Below, piece after piece: positions 24,760 through 33,217 of a stretch of 45,103 nt of DNA. Location: the NCBI GenBank assembly GCA_023450745.1, contig JAEXGR010000067.1, positions 1 through 45,103 on the forward strand, given 5' to 3'. Source of the DNA: Synergistota bacterium (GTDB lineage Bacteria > Synergistota > Synergistia > Synergistales > Synergistaceae). The notes below the pieces were generated by a model. The model ran no database searches, was not told the DNA's origin, and was given only the letters and a program-made list of their open reading frames with translations. How positions within the stretch are numbered: position 1 is the stretch's first letter; each line of letters starts with the position of its first letter. The translations under genes and the position numbers were made by a program.

Positions 24760-26694
24760 ATGAAAGTCATTGAAGAGATACGGCATTTTAAGGCGGACGG
24801 GATCAGCGAGGCGGGCGCGGCGGAACTGCGCGAAGCGGCGCGCGAGGCGCGCGTGTGGGCCGTCGTCGCGACGGCGGCGGCGAAGAGCGGGCATCCGGCG
24901 GGAGCGCTTTCGTCGATGGATATCTACATGACGCTGCTTGGGGCGGCGAACGTCACGCCGGCGCTGGCGGATTCGCCCGAACGCGACCGCGTCGTCGTCA
25001 GCCACGGGCACACGTCGGCGGGCTTCTACGCGGCGCTTGCCGAATACGGCTTCTTCCCCGCGCACGAAATGGCGGCTAACTTCCGCCGCGCCGGCAGCCC
25101 CTACCAGGGACATGTCGAACGCGATGTTCCCGGCGTCGACTGGGGGACGGGTAATCTCGGACAGGGGCTCGCGGCGGGCGTCGGCTTCGCGCTCGCGGCC
25201 CGGGCGCGCGGCTCGCAGTCGCACACCTGGGTCGTCATGGGAGACGGCGAGCAGGTCAAGGGACAGGTCGCCGAGGCGCGCCGGATCGCGGCGAAGGAAA
25301 AGCTGACGAACCTCACGGCGCTTGTGGACTGGAACGACATTCAGATCAGCGGACGCCTTGAAGAGGTGATGCCCGTAGATATCCCCGCGCTCTGGGCCGC
25401 CGACGGCTGGCAGGTGACGGAGTGCGACGGCCATGATTACGACGCGCTTTACAAAGCGATGAAAGCGGCGAAAGAAGCTCCCGTGCCGACGGTCGTTCTC
25501 TGCAAAACGACGATGGGCAAGGGCGTCTCCTTTATGGAGAACATTCCCGACTACCACGGCAAGCCCGCTGGCGGAGAGAAGCTCGAGCAGGCCCTCAAAG
25601 AACTCGGCAGCGATATCGCGGTCTTCAACGCGGCGCTCGCAGAGCGCAAGGGCCCCCTTCCCCGGGGACGCCGCGTCGCGCCGGAAAAGCCGGCGCTCGA
25701 ACTCGGCACGCCGCACACCTATACGAAAGAAGATAAAAAGGACAACCGCGGCGCCTTTGGCAAGGCGTTGGCGGAGGTCGGAGCGCTCAATTATAAAAAA
25801 GCGGGCGCGACGCCGATGCTCGTCTTTGACTGCGACCTCGCCGGTTCCGTGAAGGTGGACGGCTTCGCGAAGGCCTGCCCCGACAATTACGTCGAGGCCG
25901 GCATCCAGGAGCACACGACGGCGACCGCCGCGGGCGCGGCTTCGGCGGCGGGGGTCGTCTCGGTATGGGCCGATTTCGGCGTCTTTGCGAGCGACGAAGT
26001 CTATAACCAGCAGCGGCTCAACGACATCAACCGCGCCAGTGCGAAGACGGTGCTCACTCACTCCGGCCTCGACGTCGGAGAGGACGGCATGACCCACCAG
26101 TGCATCGACTACGTCGGCCTTTTCCGCAATACCTTCGGCTGGAACGTCATCGTCCCCGCCGACCCGAACCAGACCGACCGCGCGACGCGCTGGATGCTCG
26201 CGGAGCCGGGCAATATCTGCCTTGCGATGGGACGCAGCGTGCTGCCCGTGGTGACGAAAGAGGACGGCACTCCCTTCTATGGAGGGGACTATCAGTTCCG
26301 CTGCGGCGCGATCGACCTGCTGCGCGACGGACGTGACGTCGTCATTCTCGCGATGGGGCACCTCGCGGGACGCGCCGTCGAGGCGCGCGAGGCGCTCGCC
26401 CAAGAGGGAATCAGCGCCAAAGTGCTGCACTGCGCGACACCGCTTTCGATGGATAAAGACGAGCTCTTCGTGCTCGTCGGAGACCTGCCGCTGCTCACCT
26501 GTGAAGACCACCACGCCGACACCGGCATCGGCGCGATAGCCGCACTGGCTTTCGCGCGCGCCGGCAAAGCGGTGAAGATAAAGAACCTGGGGGTGACGCG
26601 CTACGGCCTCTCGGGCTCGAACAGCGACGTCCTTGCCGATATGGGGCTCACCGCCGCGGGAATCGCCGCCGCGGTGAAGGAACTGCTTAGATGA
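24760..26694 (+). CDS. tkt: Transketolase
   Basis: Transketolase moves two-carbon units between sugar phosphates with TPP and links glycolysis to the pentose phosphate pathway. The 644-residue protein carries both halves in one chain: AAAKSGHPAGALSSMD with the substrate-binding histidine, SHGHTSAGFYA, the TPP motif GDGEQVKGQVAEARR to LVDWND (about 166-197), and the pyrimidine domain with VEAGIQEHTTATAAGAASAA and ADFGVFASDEVYNQ. Many anaerobes split these into two genes; here they are one. GAGAGGAG lies 11 bases before the ATG. The stop overlaps the trmI start in ATGA, so trmI is coupled to it. Confidence 0.93.
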   Translation: MKVIEEIRHFKADGISEAGAAELREAAREARVWAVVATAAAKSGHPAGALSSMDIYMTLLGAANVTPALADSPERDRVVVSHGHTSAGFYAALAEYGFFPAHEMAANFRRAGSPYQGHVERDVPGVDWGTGNLGQGLAAGVGFALAARARGSQSHTWVVMGDGEQVKGQVAEARRIAAKEKLTNLTALVDWNDIQISGRLEEVMPVDIPALWAADGWQVTECDGHDYDALYKAMKAAKEAPVPTVVLCKTTMGKGVSFMENIPDYHGKPAGGEKLEQALKELGSDIAVFNAALAERKGPLPRGRRVAPEKPALELGTPHTYTKEDKKDNRGAFGKALAEVGALNYKKAGATPMLVFDCDLAGSVKVDGFAKACPDNYVEAGIQEHTTATAAGAASAAGVVSVWADFGVFASDEVYNQQRLNDINRASAKTVLTHSGLDVGEDGMTHQCIDYVGLFRNTFGWNVIVPADPNQTDRATRWMLAEPGNICLAMGRSVLPVVTKEDGTPFYGGDYQFRCGAIDLLRDGRDVVILAMGHLAGRAVEAREALAQEGISAKVLHCATPLSMDKDELFVLVGDLPLLTCEDHHADTGIGAIAALAFARAGKAVKIKNLGVTRYGLSGSNSDVLADMGLTAAGIAAAVKELLR

Positions 26695-27608
26695 TTCAGG
26701 CGGGAGACCTCGTATTCATCTGGAACCCCAAAAAGGGAGACAGCTTTCTCGTCAAGGTTCAGCCGGGACAGAGCCAGGGCACGCACTTCGGCCAGATAAA
26801 ACACACGGAGCTCATGGAGCATGATTATGGGGAGGGGCTCCGCACGCCGAAGGGCGAGGTCTACTTCCTGCTGCGCCCGACGCTCGGCGAGTACACGCGC
26901 CGTCTCAAGCGGCAGACGCAGATCGTCTTCCCCAAAGAGGCGGGCTTTATCATCGAGCACCTCAACATCTTCCCCGGCTGCACCGTCGTCGAATGCGGTA
27001 CCGGGTCGGGCAGCCTCTGCTGCACCTTCGCCCACTTCGTCGGCGACACGGGGAAGGTCTGCACCTACGACCGCCGCGAGGAGTTTTCCGCGCTCGCGAG
27101 GAAGAACGCCGAGAAATGGGGCGTGGCGCACCGCATAGAGTTCAACGTCCGTTCGCTTGACGAAGGCTTCAAAGAGCGCGGCGCCGACGCCGTCTTTCTC
27201 GACGTGCCGACGCCGTGGGAATATATCGACAAGGCCTATGAGGCGCTTGCGCCGGGAAACCATCTCGGCATTCTCGTGCCGACGACGAACCAGATCTCCG
27301 ACACGCTGCGCGCGCTTCAGGAATTCGGCTTTGCCGACGTGCAGGTGGTAGAGATAATGCTCCGCTACTTCAAGACGGAGCCGAACAGGATTCGCCCCGA
27401 GGACATGATGATCGGGCACACCGGCTACCTGATCTTCGCGGTCAAGACCTTGCCGCTGCCGGAGATAAAGGCGGAAGCGGAAGATAGTCCCGCCTCCCCC
27501 GACGCGGAGGCGGATAAAGAACGTCCGGAGCCCTCGCCGCGCGAGACGCAAAACGGGGACGCGGCGGCGGACGCCTCCGCCGTTGCGGGAGAACCCGGCA
27601 CCCGGTAA
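26691..27608 (+). CDS. trmI: tRNA (adenine58-N1)-methyltransferase
   Basis: TrmI makes m1A58 in the T loop of tRNA with SAM, as a tetramer. The 305-residue protein has a small N-terminal beta domain (GDLVFIWNPKKGDSFLVKV), the SAM loop VVECGTGSGSLCCTF (about 99-113), the acidic YDRREEF and the late AVFLDVPTPWEYIDKA, a family signature. The last 50 residues are rich in Ala, Pro and acidic residues and are probably disordered; that tail is longer than usual. It overlaps the transketolase stop by four bases, and queH follows after 13 bases, which places two tRNA modification genes side by side. Confidence 0.93.
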   Translation: MIQAGDLVFIWNPKKGDSFLVKVQPGQSQGTHFGQIKHTELMEHDYGEGLRTPKGEVYFLLRPTLGEYTRRLKRQTQIVFPKEAGFIIEHLNIFPGCTVVECGTGSGSLCCTFAHFVGDTGKVCTYDRREEFSALARKNAEKWGVAHRIEFNVRSLDEGFKERGADAVFLDVPTPWEYIDKAYEALAPGNHLGILVPTTNQISDTLRALQEFGFADVQVVEIMLRYFKTEPNRIRPEDMMIGHTGYLIFAVKTLPLPEIKAEAEDSPASPDAEADKERPEPSPRETQNGDAAADASAVAGEPGTR

Positions 27609-27621
27609 ATAGAGGCGCGGA

Positions 27622-28170
27622 TTGAACGAAAAACGGCTCCTTCTGCACATATGCTGCGCACCCGACGCCACGGTCCCGTGGCCCGCGCTGATCGGCGAGG
27701 GCTGCGAGACCGTCGGGTACTTTTACGGCGGCAACATCCACCCGCGGGAGGAATACGATAAAAGAGCCCAAGCCGTCTTTGCGCTGGCCAGCCACACCGG
27801 CGCGGAGCTCTTTGTGGCGGAGTATTCGCCGGAACCGTGGCTTGAGGCGGTGCGCGGCCTCGAAAGAGAACCGGAGCGCGGGGCGCGCTGCCGGCGCTGC
27901 TTCGCGCTGCAATTGACGGCCGCCGCGGCATGGGGAGAGAGGAACGGCTTTACCCACCTCTGTACCACGCTCACCATCAGCCCGCACAAGGACGTAAAGC
28001 TGATCAACGAAATCGGCGCGCGCGCCGCCGCATCCCGCGGCCTCGTCTGGGTGGAGCGGGTCTGGCGCAAAAACGACGGCTTCAAACGCTCCGTCGCGAT
28101 AAGCAAAGAGCTGGGCCTGTACCGGCAGAATTACTGCGGCTGTATTTTTTCCCGGAGCATGGAGTTATAA
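27622..28170 (+). CDS. queH: Epoxyqueuosine reductase QueH
   Basis: QueH reduces epoxyqueuosine to queuosine in tRNA, the last step of queuosine synthesis, and replaces the cobalamin enzyme QueG. The 182-residue protein shows the N-terminal HICCAPDATV with adjacent cysteines, GARCRRCFALQL in the middle and YCGCIFS at the C terminus, which together bind a 4Fe-4S cluster and a second metal. The start is TTG at 27622, preceded by GAGGCGCGGA; no ATG fits the family N terminus. It belongs to the plus-strand group beginning with transketolase. Confidence 0.92.
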   Translation: MNEKRLLLHICCAPDATVPWPALIGEGCETVGYFYGGNIHPREEYDKRAQAVFALASHTGAELFVAEYSPEPWLEAVRGLEREPERGARCRRCFALQLTAAAAWGERNGFTHLCTTLTISPHKDVKLINEIGARAAASRGLVWVERVWRKNDGFKRSVAISKELGLYRQNYCGCIFSRSMEL

Positions 28171-28294
28171 TCATCGTATAAACGGCTCCGCCCTCAGGCG
28201 GGCGCGGGAGTTCTTTTTTGCTACCGGCAGACCGAAGGACGCGAAGCCGTACCGATGTACAGAAAGACCACTGACCCCAGAGGTGAGAATAAAC

Positions 28295-29293
28295 ATGGCA
28301 GAAAAACCTGAAAAGAAGCTTCCATCGGGGAAACTCTCGCCCGAGGCGCTGAAACGCAACGTGTTATCCTACGGCGGCGCGCCGCGCCCCGAGGTGCTGA
28401 TCGGCCCCGGCGTCGGAGAAGACGCCGCCGTCGTCAAATGGCCCGAGGGGAAATACATGGTATTTGCCTCCGATCCGATCGTCGGCGCCGAAAGCGGCGC
28501 GGGACGGCTGCTCGTGAGGATAAACTCAAACGACATCGCCTCCAAGGGCGGCGACCCCGCCTACCTTGCCGTCACGCTGATACTGCCCCCGGCCTTCGGC
28601 GAGGAGGGCGCGGCGCGCATCATGCGCGAAATCGATGCGGAATGCCGCGCGCAGGGCATCGCCGTCGCCGGCGGCCACACGGAGTTCAACGACCGCTACG
28701 ACCGTCCCGTCATCATGGGGGCGCTCGTCGGCACCGCCGACAAGGTAATGCGCGCGACGGACATCTCCGAGGGTGACCTGCTGATCGTCACGAAGCATCT
28801 GGGCATCGAGGGCATGTCGATTCTGGCCCTTGACCGTCCGGATTTGCTTGCACCCTTCATGAGCGGAGAAGAGATCGCCGAGATCCTTTCGTGGGCCGAG
28901 ATGACCTCGGTGCTCGCGGAATCCCGTCTGCTGCGCCCCTTCGCAAAATTTATGCACGATCCGACGGAGGGCGGCTTCCTTGGCGGCTTGGACGAGATTT
29001 GCGCGCTTTGCGGGCTCCGGGCCGAGCTGGACCGCGAGGCGCTCGCGATACATCCGCTGACGCGCCGCGCCGCAAAAGAGCTGGGCTTTGACCCGCTGCG
29101 CCTCATCGCCTCCGGCAGCCTGCTCGCGGTGACGCCGGAGCGTCACGCGCAGGCCGCGCTTGAGGCGCTTGCGGCGGCGGGAATCGAGGCGGTCGTCGCG
29201 GGACGCATGGGCGGCAAGCTCGACGCGCCGCTGCCCGAGCCGGCGGAGGAGCTTTGGCGGCTGCTCAAAATGGAGAAAAAAGATGCGCGCTGA
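28295..29293 (+). CDS. AIR synthase family protein (HypE-like)
   Basis: The 332-residue protein has the PurM/HypE/SelD type ATP-binding fold: GPGVGEDAAVVKWPEGKY at about residue 40, a middle RLLVRINSNDIASKGGDPAYLAV with the N-D-x-A-x-K/G element, IAVAGGHTEFNDRYDRPVIM, and the C-terminal MHDPTEGGFLGGLDEI, which closely follows HypE (DPTRGG). HypE itself ends in a cysteine that carries the cyano group; this protein ends KMEKKDAR and has no such cysteine, so it is not a standard HypE. No other hyp genes are near. Its reaction is unknown. The ATG at 28295 follows AGAGGTGA. It overlaps the M24 peptidase gene by 11 bases. Confidence 0.85.
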   Translation: MAEKPEKKLPSGKLSPEALKRNVLSYGGAPRPEVLIGPGVGEDAAVVKWPEGKYMVFASDPIVGAESGAGRLLVRINSNDIASKGGDPAYLAVTLILPPAFGEEGAARIMREIDAECRAQGIAVAGGHTEFNDRYDRPVIMGALVGTADKVMRATDISEGDLLIVTKHLGIEGMSILALDRPDLLAPFMSGEEIAEILSWAEMTSVLAESRLLRPFAKFMHDPTEGGFLGGLDEICALCGLRAELDREALAIHPLTRRAAKELGFDPLRLIASGSLLAVTPERHAQAALEALAAAGIEAVVAGRMGGKLDAPLPEPAEELWRLLKMEKKDAR

Positions 29294-30371
29294 CATCCGC
29301 CGCCGCGCGGACAGACTCGCGAAGGAGCTGCGGGAGCGGGGGGCCGACGCCTTTGTGATCCTCACCGACGAGGATACGAACTGGGAGAGCCTCTTTTACT
29401 TGAGCGGCTTTCGCGGCACGGCGGGAGCGCTCGTGCTCTACGCCGACGGCGAGGCCGAGCTGACGCTCGACGGGCGCTACGCCGTGCAGGGGCGCGAGCA
29501 ATCGCCGCACCGGGTCTTCGAGCAGAAGACAACCCTTGAAAGCGACGTCACGGAGAGCCTGCAAAGGCACAAAGCGAAGGAGATATTCTGCGAGGCCGGC
29601 AAAACCTTCCACCGTACCTGGGAGAAGCTGGCCGCGGGCGGCGGGCGCTGGCGCGACGGCGGCGAAATAATGCGAACGCTGCGCCGCGAAAAGGACGCCT
29701 CCGAAGTGGAAGAGATAAAGCAAGCCGCCGCGATCGGCGCAAAGGCCTTTCTCGAAGCGCTCGACTGCGTAAAGCCCGGCATGACGGAGAAATCCTTCGA
29801 GGCGCTGCTCAACTATAGGATCAGCCTCTTAGGCGGCGGCTGCGGCTTCGATATGATCGTCGCCTCCGGCCCGCGCAGCGTCATGCCGCACGGACGCGCG
29901 AGCGACAGGGAGATGGCGGCGGGCGAATGGGTCACCGTCGATTACGGCGCGCGCTGGAACGGCTATTTTTGCGACATCACGCGGAACTTTTCTCTCGGGC
30001 CTCCCGCCGGCGAGGCGGCGGCGATGCACGAACTCCTGTACAAAGCCCATCGTGAAACGGCGGCGATGCTGCGCGCCGGCGTCTCGGGGACCGCGGTGCA
30101 CAACAAAGCCGTCGGAATTTTTGCCGCCGAGGACAAGGCGCGGTATTTTACCCACAGCCTCGGCCACGGGTTGGGCCTTGAAATACACGAGGCGCCGCTG
30201 CTTTCTCCGCGGCGCGACGACATCCTGCGGGCGGGAGACGTCGTGACCATCGAACCGGGGCTGTATATTCCCGGTTTTGGGGGCATGCGGCTTGAAGATG
30301 ACTATCTCGTCACAGAAGATGGTGCTGAGAGATTAACGAAGGAGCTAAATCAGTGTTTTTACAGTATTTAA
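29283..30371 (+). CDS. M24 Xaa-Pro aminopeptidase/dipeptidase
   Basis: The 362-residue protein is a PepP/PepQ-type metallopeptidase that cleaves beside proline. The N-terminal creatinase-like domain (about 1-130) precedes the pita-bread domain. The five metal ligands are visible: the aspartates in TVDYGARW and FCDITRNFSLG, the histidine in HSLGHGLGLEIHEAP, and the glutamates in VTIEPGLYI and MRLEDDYLV. The ATG at 29283 has GGAG seven bases before it and overlaps the end of the AIR-synthase-like gene. It fits an organism living on peptides. Whether it is an aminopeptidase or a dipeptidase is open. Confidence 0.93.
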   Translation: MRADIRRRADRLAKELRERGADAFVILTDEDTNWESLFYLSGFRGTAGALVLYADGEAELTLDGRYAVQGREQSPHRVFEQKTTLESDVTESLQRHKAKEIFCEAGKTFHRTWEKLAAGGGRWRDGGEIMRTLRREKDASEVEEIKQAAAIGAKAFLEALDCVKPGMTEKSFEALLNYRISLLGGGCGFDMIVASGPRSVMPHGRASDREMAAGEWVTVDYGARWNGYFCDITRNFSLGPPAGEAAAMHELLYKAHRETAAMLRAGVSGTAVHNKAVGIFAAEDKARYFTHSLGHGLGLEIHEAPLLSPRRDDILRAGDVVTIEPGLYIPGFGGMRLEDDYLVTEDGAERLTKELNQCFYSI

Positions 30372-30394
30372 ATTTAATTTAAAACTGTTATAAT
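30367..30394 (+). promoter_or_regulatory. Likely promoter of rubredoxin gene
   Basis: TATAAT at 30389-30394 is preceded 16 bases upstream by TTTAAA (30367-30372) in a very AT-rich 80-base gap. The -10 box is perfect and the -35 is weak. The start codon lies 58 bases further on. Confidence 0.55.
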
Positions 30395-30452
30395 AATTAC
30401 TAGTTTTTTAAGGTTAAAAAATCTTAAATTAACCAAAAGGAGAGAGTGATTA

Positions 30453-30605
30453 ATGAAAAAGTACGTCTGCACAGTATGCGGTTATGTGTATGATCCCGAA
30501 GTCGGCGATCCCGATTCCGGCATCGCTCCCGGCACTGCTTTTGAAGACATCCCCGATGGATGGGTGTGTCCCGTCTGCGGCGTTGGCAAAGACATGTTCG
30601 AATAG
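30453..30605 (+). CDS. Rubredoxin
   Basis: This 50-residue protein is a complete rubredoxin, a one-iron electron carrier. The two iron knuckles are YVCTVCGYVYD (Cys6, Cys9) and WVCPVCGVGKDMFE (Cys39, Cys42), with DPDSGIAPGTAFEDIPDGW between them, all as in the family. AAGGAGAGAG precedes the ATG. In anaerobes it feeds electrons to superoxide reductase, rubrerythrin or flavodiiron proteins; none of these is next to it here. A palindromic element starts directly behind the stop codon. Confidence 0.97.
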   Translation: MKKYVCTVCGYVYDPEVGDPDSGIAPGTAFEDIPDGWVCPVCGVGKDMFE

Positions 30606-30735
30606 AAAACGGCGCGTATAAGCACCGTCCGTGTCATAACTTTATGGCCCCGAATCCTCGCCGTATATAGATACGGCTCCGGTATCGGGGCCTAAAGTTA
30701 TTTAACGGACGGCACTTCTCCGCGCTGTTTTCTTT
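30606..30735 (+). repeat. Palindromic intergenic element, short form, copy C
   Basis: The element starts directly after the rubredoxin stop with AAAACGGCGCGTATAAGCACCG and ends CGCGCTGTTTT. Inside, CCGTCCGTgtcATAACTTTA..GGCCCCGA pairs with TCGGGGCCTAAAGTTATttaACGGACGG around GCCGTATATAGATACGGC. Ends and centre align with copy B, while most of the stem sequence differs and still pairs. It can also serve as the 3' end of the rubredoxin mRNA. Confidence 0.88.
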
Positions 30736-30841
30736 GTATGCCTGTGTTATACGCCTTCGGGTCTCCCGCAATATTTTGCTTCGTTATCGGCGCTTATGCG
30801 CGGCAATGTTTTTTCACTCCGCGGGTATCAAGATCTGCTTT

Positions 30842-31603
30842 TTAAAATTCGTCGATCTTTTTCATCAGACTGCTGAGTACGTCGGTGATTTGATAGTCTT
30901 TCAGGTCGTCGGCGATTCGCTGGAAGATGCCCTCTTCTTTCAGCGTGACGACCGAGACGGGGTAGTTCAGGTCGAGCGCCCAGGTGAGCTGTATCAGCCG
31001 GTAGTCCTGGAGCGAGCGTGCGTTGGCGTAAGAGCCGCGCCCCGTCGCGCGTATCTCTTCGACGAGCGCGGGGGAGAGCCCCTGGACCCTTTGGTGGCGC
31101 GGCAGCATGTCGTATATCGTTCCCTTATCGATACGGCTCTGCACCATGCGGAAGACGTCTATCTTGTCGGCGTCGCGCACGAGGGCGCACCAGCGGCAGG
31201 TCGAGAGCGGCACGTTCGCCGGGATCTCGATCTTATTATGGCAGCGCACCGCCGCCAGAACCTTTTCCCGGTCGCCCGGCGCGATTTCCTCCCAGTCGAA
31301 GCGCTCCGCCAAAATCTCCGCGCCGCGGTCGCCGTGGTCGAAGCTCGCGCTGTCGGCAAAGGTCTGATAGTCGCGGTACTGGAGGAACCTTGCCGTGTCG
31401 TGCAGCAGGCCCACGGCGTGGGCGAGCCAAACGTCGTTCTCCTCGTGCCATTCCAGCGACTCCGCGATCGCCGACGCCAGCCGCTGTACGCGGAAGCTGT
31501 GCTTTCTCTTCAGCTCCTGCATCGGCGCAAGCGCGCCCTCTATCCTAAAAGAATCAACATAATCGTTGAACCAAACTTCTGTCTTTTCGCAGGAATACAT
31601 CAT
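30842..31603 (-). CDS. HD-domain hydrolase
   Basis: The 253-residue protein has the metal ligands of the HD superfamily in order: KHSFRVQRLA (His, about 35), AVGLLHDTARFLQY (the HD pair, about 67), SFDHGDRGAEIL, RCHNKIEI and VRDADKIDVFRM with the last aspartate. Such proteins are phosphohydrolases acting on nucleotides or are signalling phosphodiesterases; nothing here fixes the substrate. AGGAGG lies six to nine bases before two adjacent ATGs, so the start may be three bases later. A TATAAT box at 31626-31631 fits as promoter. It is a single gene. Confidence 0.88.
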   Translation of the reverse strand: MMYSCEKTEVWFNDYVDSFRIEGALAPMQELKRKHSFRVQRLASAIAESLEWHEENDVWLAHAVGLLHDTARFLQYRDYQTFADSASFDHGDRGAEILAERFDWEEIAPGDREKVLAAVRCHNKIEIPANVPLSTCRWCALVRDADKIDVFRMVQSRIDKGTIYDMLPRHQRVQGLSPALVEEIRATGRGSYANARSLQDYRLIQLTWALDLNYPVSVVTLKEEGIFQRIADDLKDYQITDVLSSLMKKIDEF

Positions 31604-31625
31604 AAAACGCCTCCTATCTCAAGAA

Positions 31626-31631
31626 ATTATA
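31626..31631 (-). promoter_or_regulatory. Likely -10 box of the HD hydrolase gene
   Basis: A perfect TATAAT on the minus strand stands 22 bases before the start of the HD gene. The matching -35 region is poor. Confidence 0.45.
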
Positions 31632-31980
31632 CAACAGCAAGCCAATAATCGTTCCGTAATCGCCGCTTCCGCCGCTCCTTAAACATAGGAAGGACCGCGG
31701 AAGCCTTTCTTTGCCGTCCTTTTCGCTAAAGCCGCGCGCCATAAGGCGATTTAAGCCATTCATGCCGCCCGGCCTAAGCATATTGGCCTTGTCCGTGGCT
31801 TTCGCTTTTGAGAAGATTTTTCACGTAAGCTACGCGTAAACGGAAGGCCATGCGGCCGCTCCCCGGTGCTTGCGCCCTCTCGGAAGAGGGCCGCGCGAGG
31901 GGGCCCGCCGGCACGTCCGTGGCGAGCGGTAATTATATCAAAGAAAGCGGCAGACAATATCACCCAAGGGGGAAACGAAA
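31632..31980. other. Intergenic stretch with GC-rich inverted repeats
   Basis: I see no gene in this stretch. It holds an imperfect hairpin AAGGAC...GTCCTT near 31690-31722 and GC-rich short inverted repeats near 31850-31910 such as CCCTCtcggaaGAGGG. It ends with AAGGGGGAAAC, the binding site of the next gene. Confidence 0.4.
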
Positions 31981-32244
31981 ATGACAGTAAAGAACGACGA
32001 CGAAATCAAAAAAAGCCTGGACATGCTCGAGGCGCATACCGGCCCTTGCGACGAAAAGTTCGCGCAGGCGCACGCGGATGATATTCACGCGATGGCTCAG
32101 CGCCTCTCCGGCAAGAAGGACGACCTCTGGCAGCGCATTAAAAAATGGTTCGACGGCCACTACGACCATCTGAAGGATCATCTCCACGACGATAAGGAGA
32201 AGGTCGAGGCGCACCTCCATCGCCACAAAGAGGAAAAGAAATAA
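31981..32244 (+). CDS. Small charged His-rich protein, unknown
   Basis: I do not recognise this 87-residue protein. It is soluble, very rich in Asp, Glu, Lys and His, and probably helical. The C-terminal third (WFDGHYDHLKDHLHDDKEKVEAHLHRHKEEKK, about 56-87) holds six histidines spaced among acidic and basic residues and could bind nickel, zinc or another metal. There is one cysteine in HTGPCDEKF. AAGGGGGAAAC stands before the ATG. It stands alone; palindromic element copy D begins two bases behind its stop codon. Confidence 0.65.
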   Translation: MTVKNDDEIKKSLDMLEAHTGPCDEKFAQAHADDIHAMAQRLSGKKDDLWQRIKKWFDGHYDHLKDHLHDDKEKVEAHLHRHKEEKK

Positions 32245-32246
32245 CC

Positions 32247-32428
32247 TAAGGAATCGCTGATTAATTGAAAATAAGCCGAATAATAACCAACTCATGTCCG
32301 CTGATTAGATGTGCCAGGCGCTAAACGCAGCAGGCCTAAAGCGGCGCGGAGGCGTATATTGATACGTGGGAGCGGCGGGCGTGGTCTGCTGCGTGACGCA
32401 AATGGCGCATATAATCAGCGGTTCCCTA
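32247..32428 (-). repeat. Palindromic intergenic element, long form, copy D
   Basis: This 182-bp element is the reverse-oriented partner of copy A (5631-5812), of equal length and with most bases identical; for instance TTAATTGAAAATAAGCCGAA and GTCCGCTGATTAGATGTGCC occur in both. The few differences are single bases. It starts two bases behind the stop of the His-rich protein gene. Confidence 0.92.
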
Positions 32429-32446
32429 AAGGGGATCGCGGCGGCT

Positions 32447-32480
32447 CCGCCCGCGGGCAGAACAAAAAGCCCGCGGGCGG
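32447..32480. terminator. Very GC-rich perfect hairpin
   Basis: CCGCCCGCGGGC (32447-32458) and GCCCGCGGGCGG (32469-32480) pair perfectly around the loop AGAACAAAAA. GATTTTCG follows on the plus strand. It sits behind the Crp/Fnr gene on the minus strand and behind copy D on the plus strand, so it may act in both directions. Confidence 0.55.
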
Positions 32481-32536
32481 GATTTTCGCCGCGTTATAAC
32501 AGGATGCCGCGGCGGCCCCTGACACGAGAAAACGGT

Positions 32537-33202
32537 TCAGCCCTGTAGGAGGCGAAAATGGTTCTTATTGAAATCCAGCAGCCCTTCGTCGCGCATTTTG
32601 GAGAGCTCGTTCGACATCGCGCTGCGGTCTACGGAGAGATAATCGGCGAGCTGCTGGCGGTTGAAGGGAATCGCGAACTCCGGGCTTCCGAGGCGCAGCG
32701 ATTCGGCGGAGAGGTACGAAAGCAGCTTCTGGCGCGTCGTGCGCTGCGTCATATGCGTGAGCTTTTCGTTGAAGAGAAGGTTCTTTTCCGCGAGGACGGA
32801 GAGCAGGTTTCTCACCAGCCGGGAATGGAACTCGCAGGCGGAGCCGCAGGTCGCGAGCACCCGGCGCACGTTCATAAACATGACGGCGCAGGGCTCCGCC
32901 GTCGCGACGCTGACGCCGAGCGCGGCCCCCGGAATACAGGCGTAGCTCTCGGCGAATATCTGTCCCGGCCCGATCTTTGCGATGATATTCCTGTTCCCCC
33001 AAAAGTCCTCCTTGATGATGTGGACGGAGCCCGCCAGCACCACCCCGATGGCGTCGGCGCTTTCGCCGAAACGCAGCACGAACTCATTTTTCGCGTATTC
33101 CCTGCTCTTGGCCGCGAGGCAGTCGAGCATCACCGCGATCTCCTCTTGGGAGATCCCTCGGAAAAGCGGGGATTTTTTTATTGTTTCGAGATATTTTGTC
33201 AT
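32537..33202 (-). CDS. Crp/Fnr family regulator, HcpR-like
   Basis: The 221-residue protein has an N-terminal cyclic-nucleotide-type beta barrel (about 15-120, with VVLAGSVHIIKEDFWGNRNI), a dimer helix and a C-terminal winged helix (about 150-215) with FNRQQLADYLSVDRSAMSNEL as recognition helix. It lacks the N-terminal cysteine set of FNR. It is divergent from a ferredoxin-type gene and hcp, the place held by HcpR, the nitrosative stress regulator of many anaerobes. A 14-bp palindrome lies in the shared gap. AGAAGGA precedes the start. The HcpR name rests on context. Confidence 0.85.
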   Translation of the reverse strand: MTKYLETIKKSPLFRGISQEEIAVMLDCLAAKSREYAKNEFVLRFGESADAIGVVLAGSVHIIKEDFWGNRNIIAKIGPGQIFAESYACIPGAALGVSVATAEPCAVMFMNVRRVLATCGSACEFHSRLVRNLLSVLAEKNLLFNEKLTHMTQRTTRQKLLSYLSAESLRLGSPEFAIPFNRQQLADYLSVDRSAMSNELSKMRDEGLLDFNKNHFRLLQG

Positions 33203-33217
33203 ATTTTTCCTTCTTAT

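Noticed and set aside
24718..26514. Long open frame antisense to transketolase
   Set aside because: The translation is Arg- and Ala-rich without domains; it is a by-product of GC-rich codons in the real gene.
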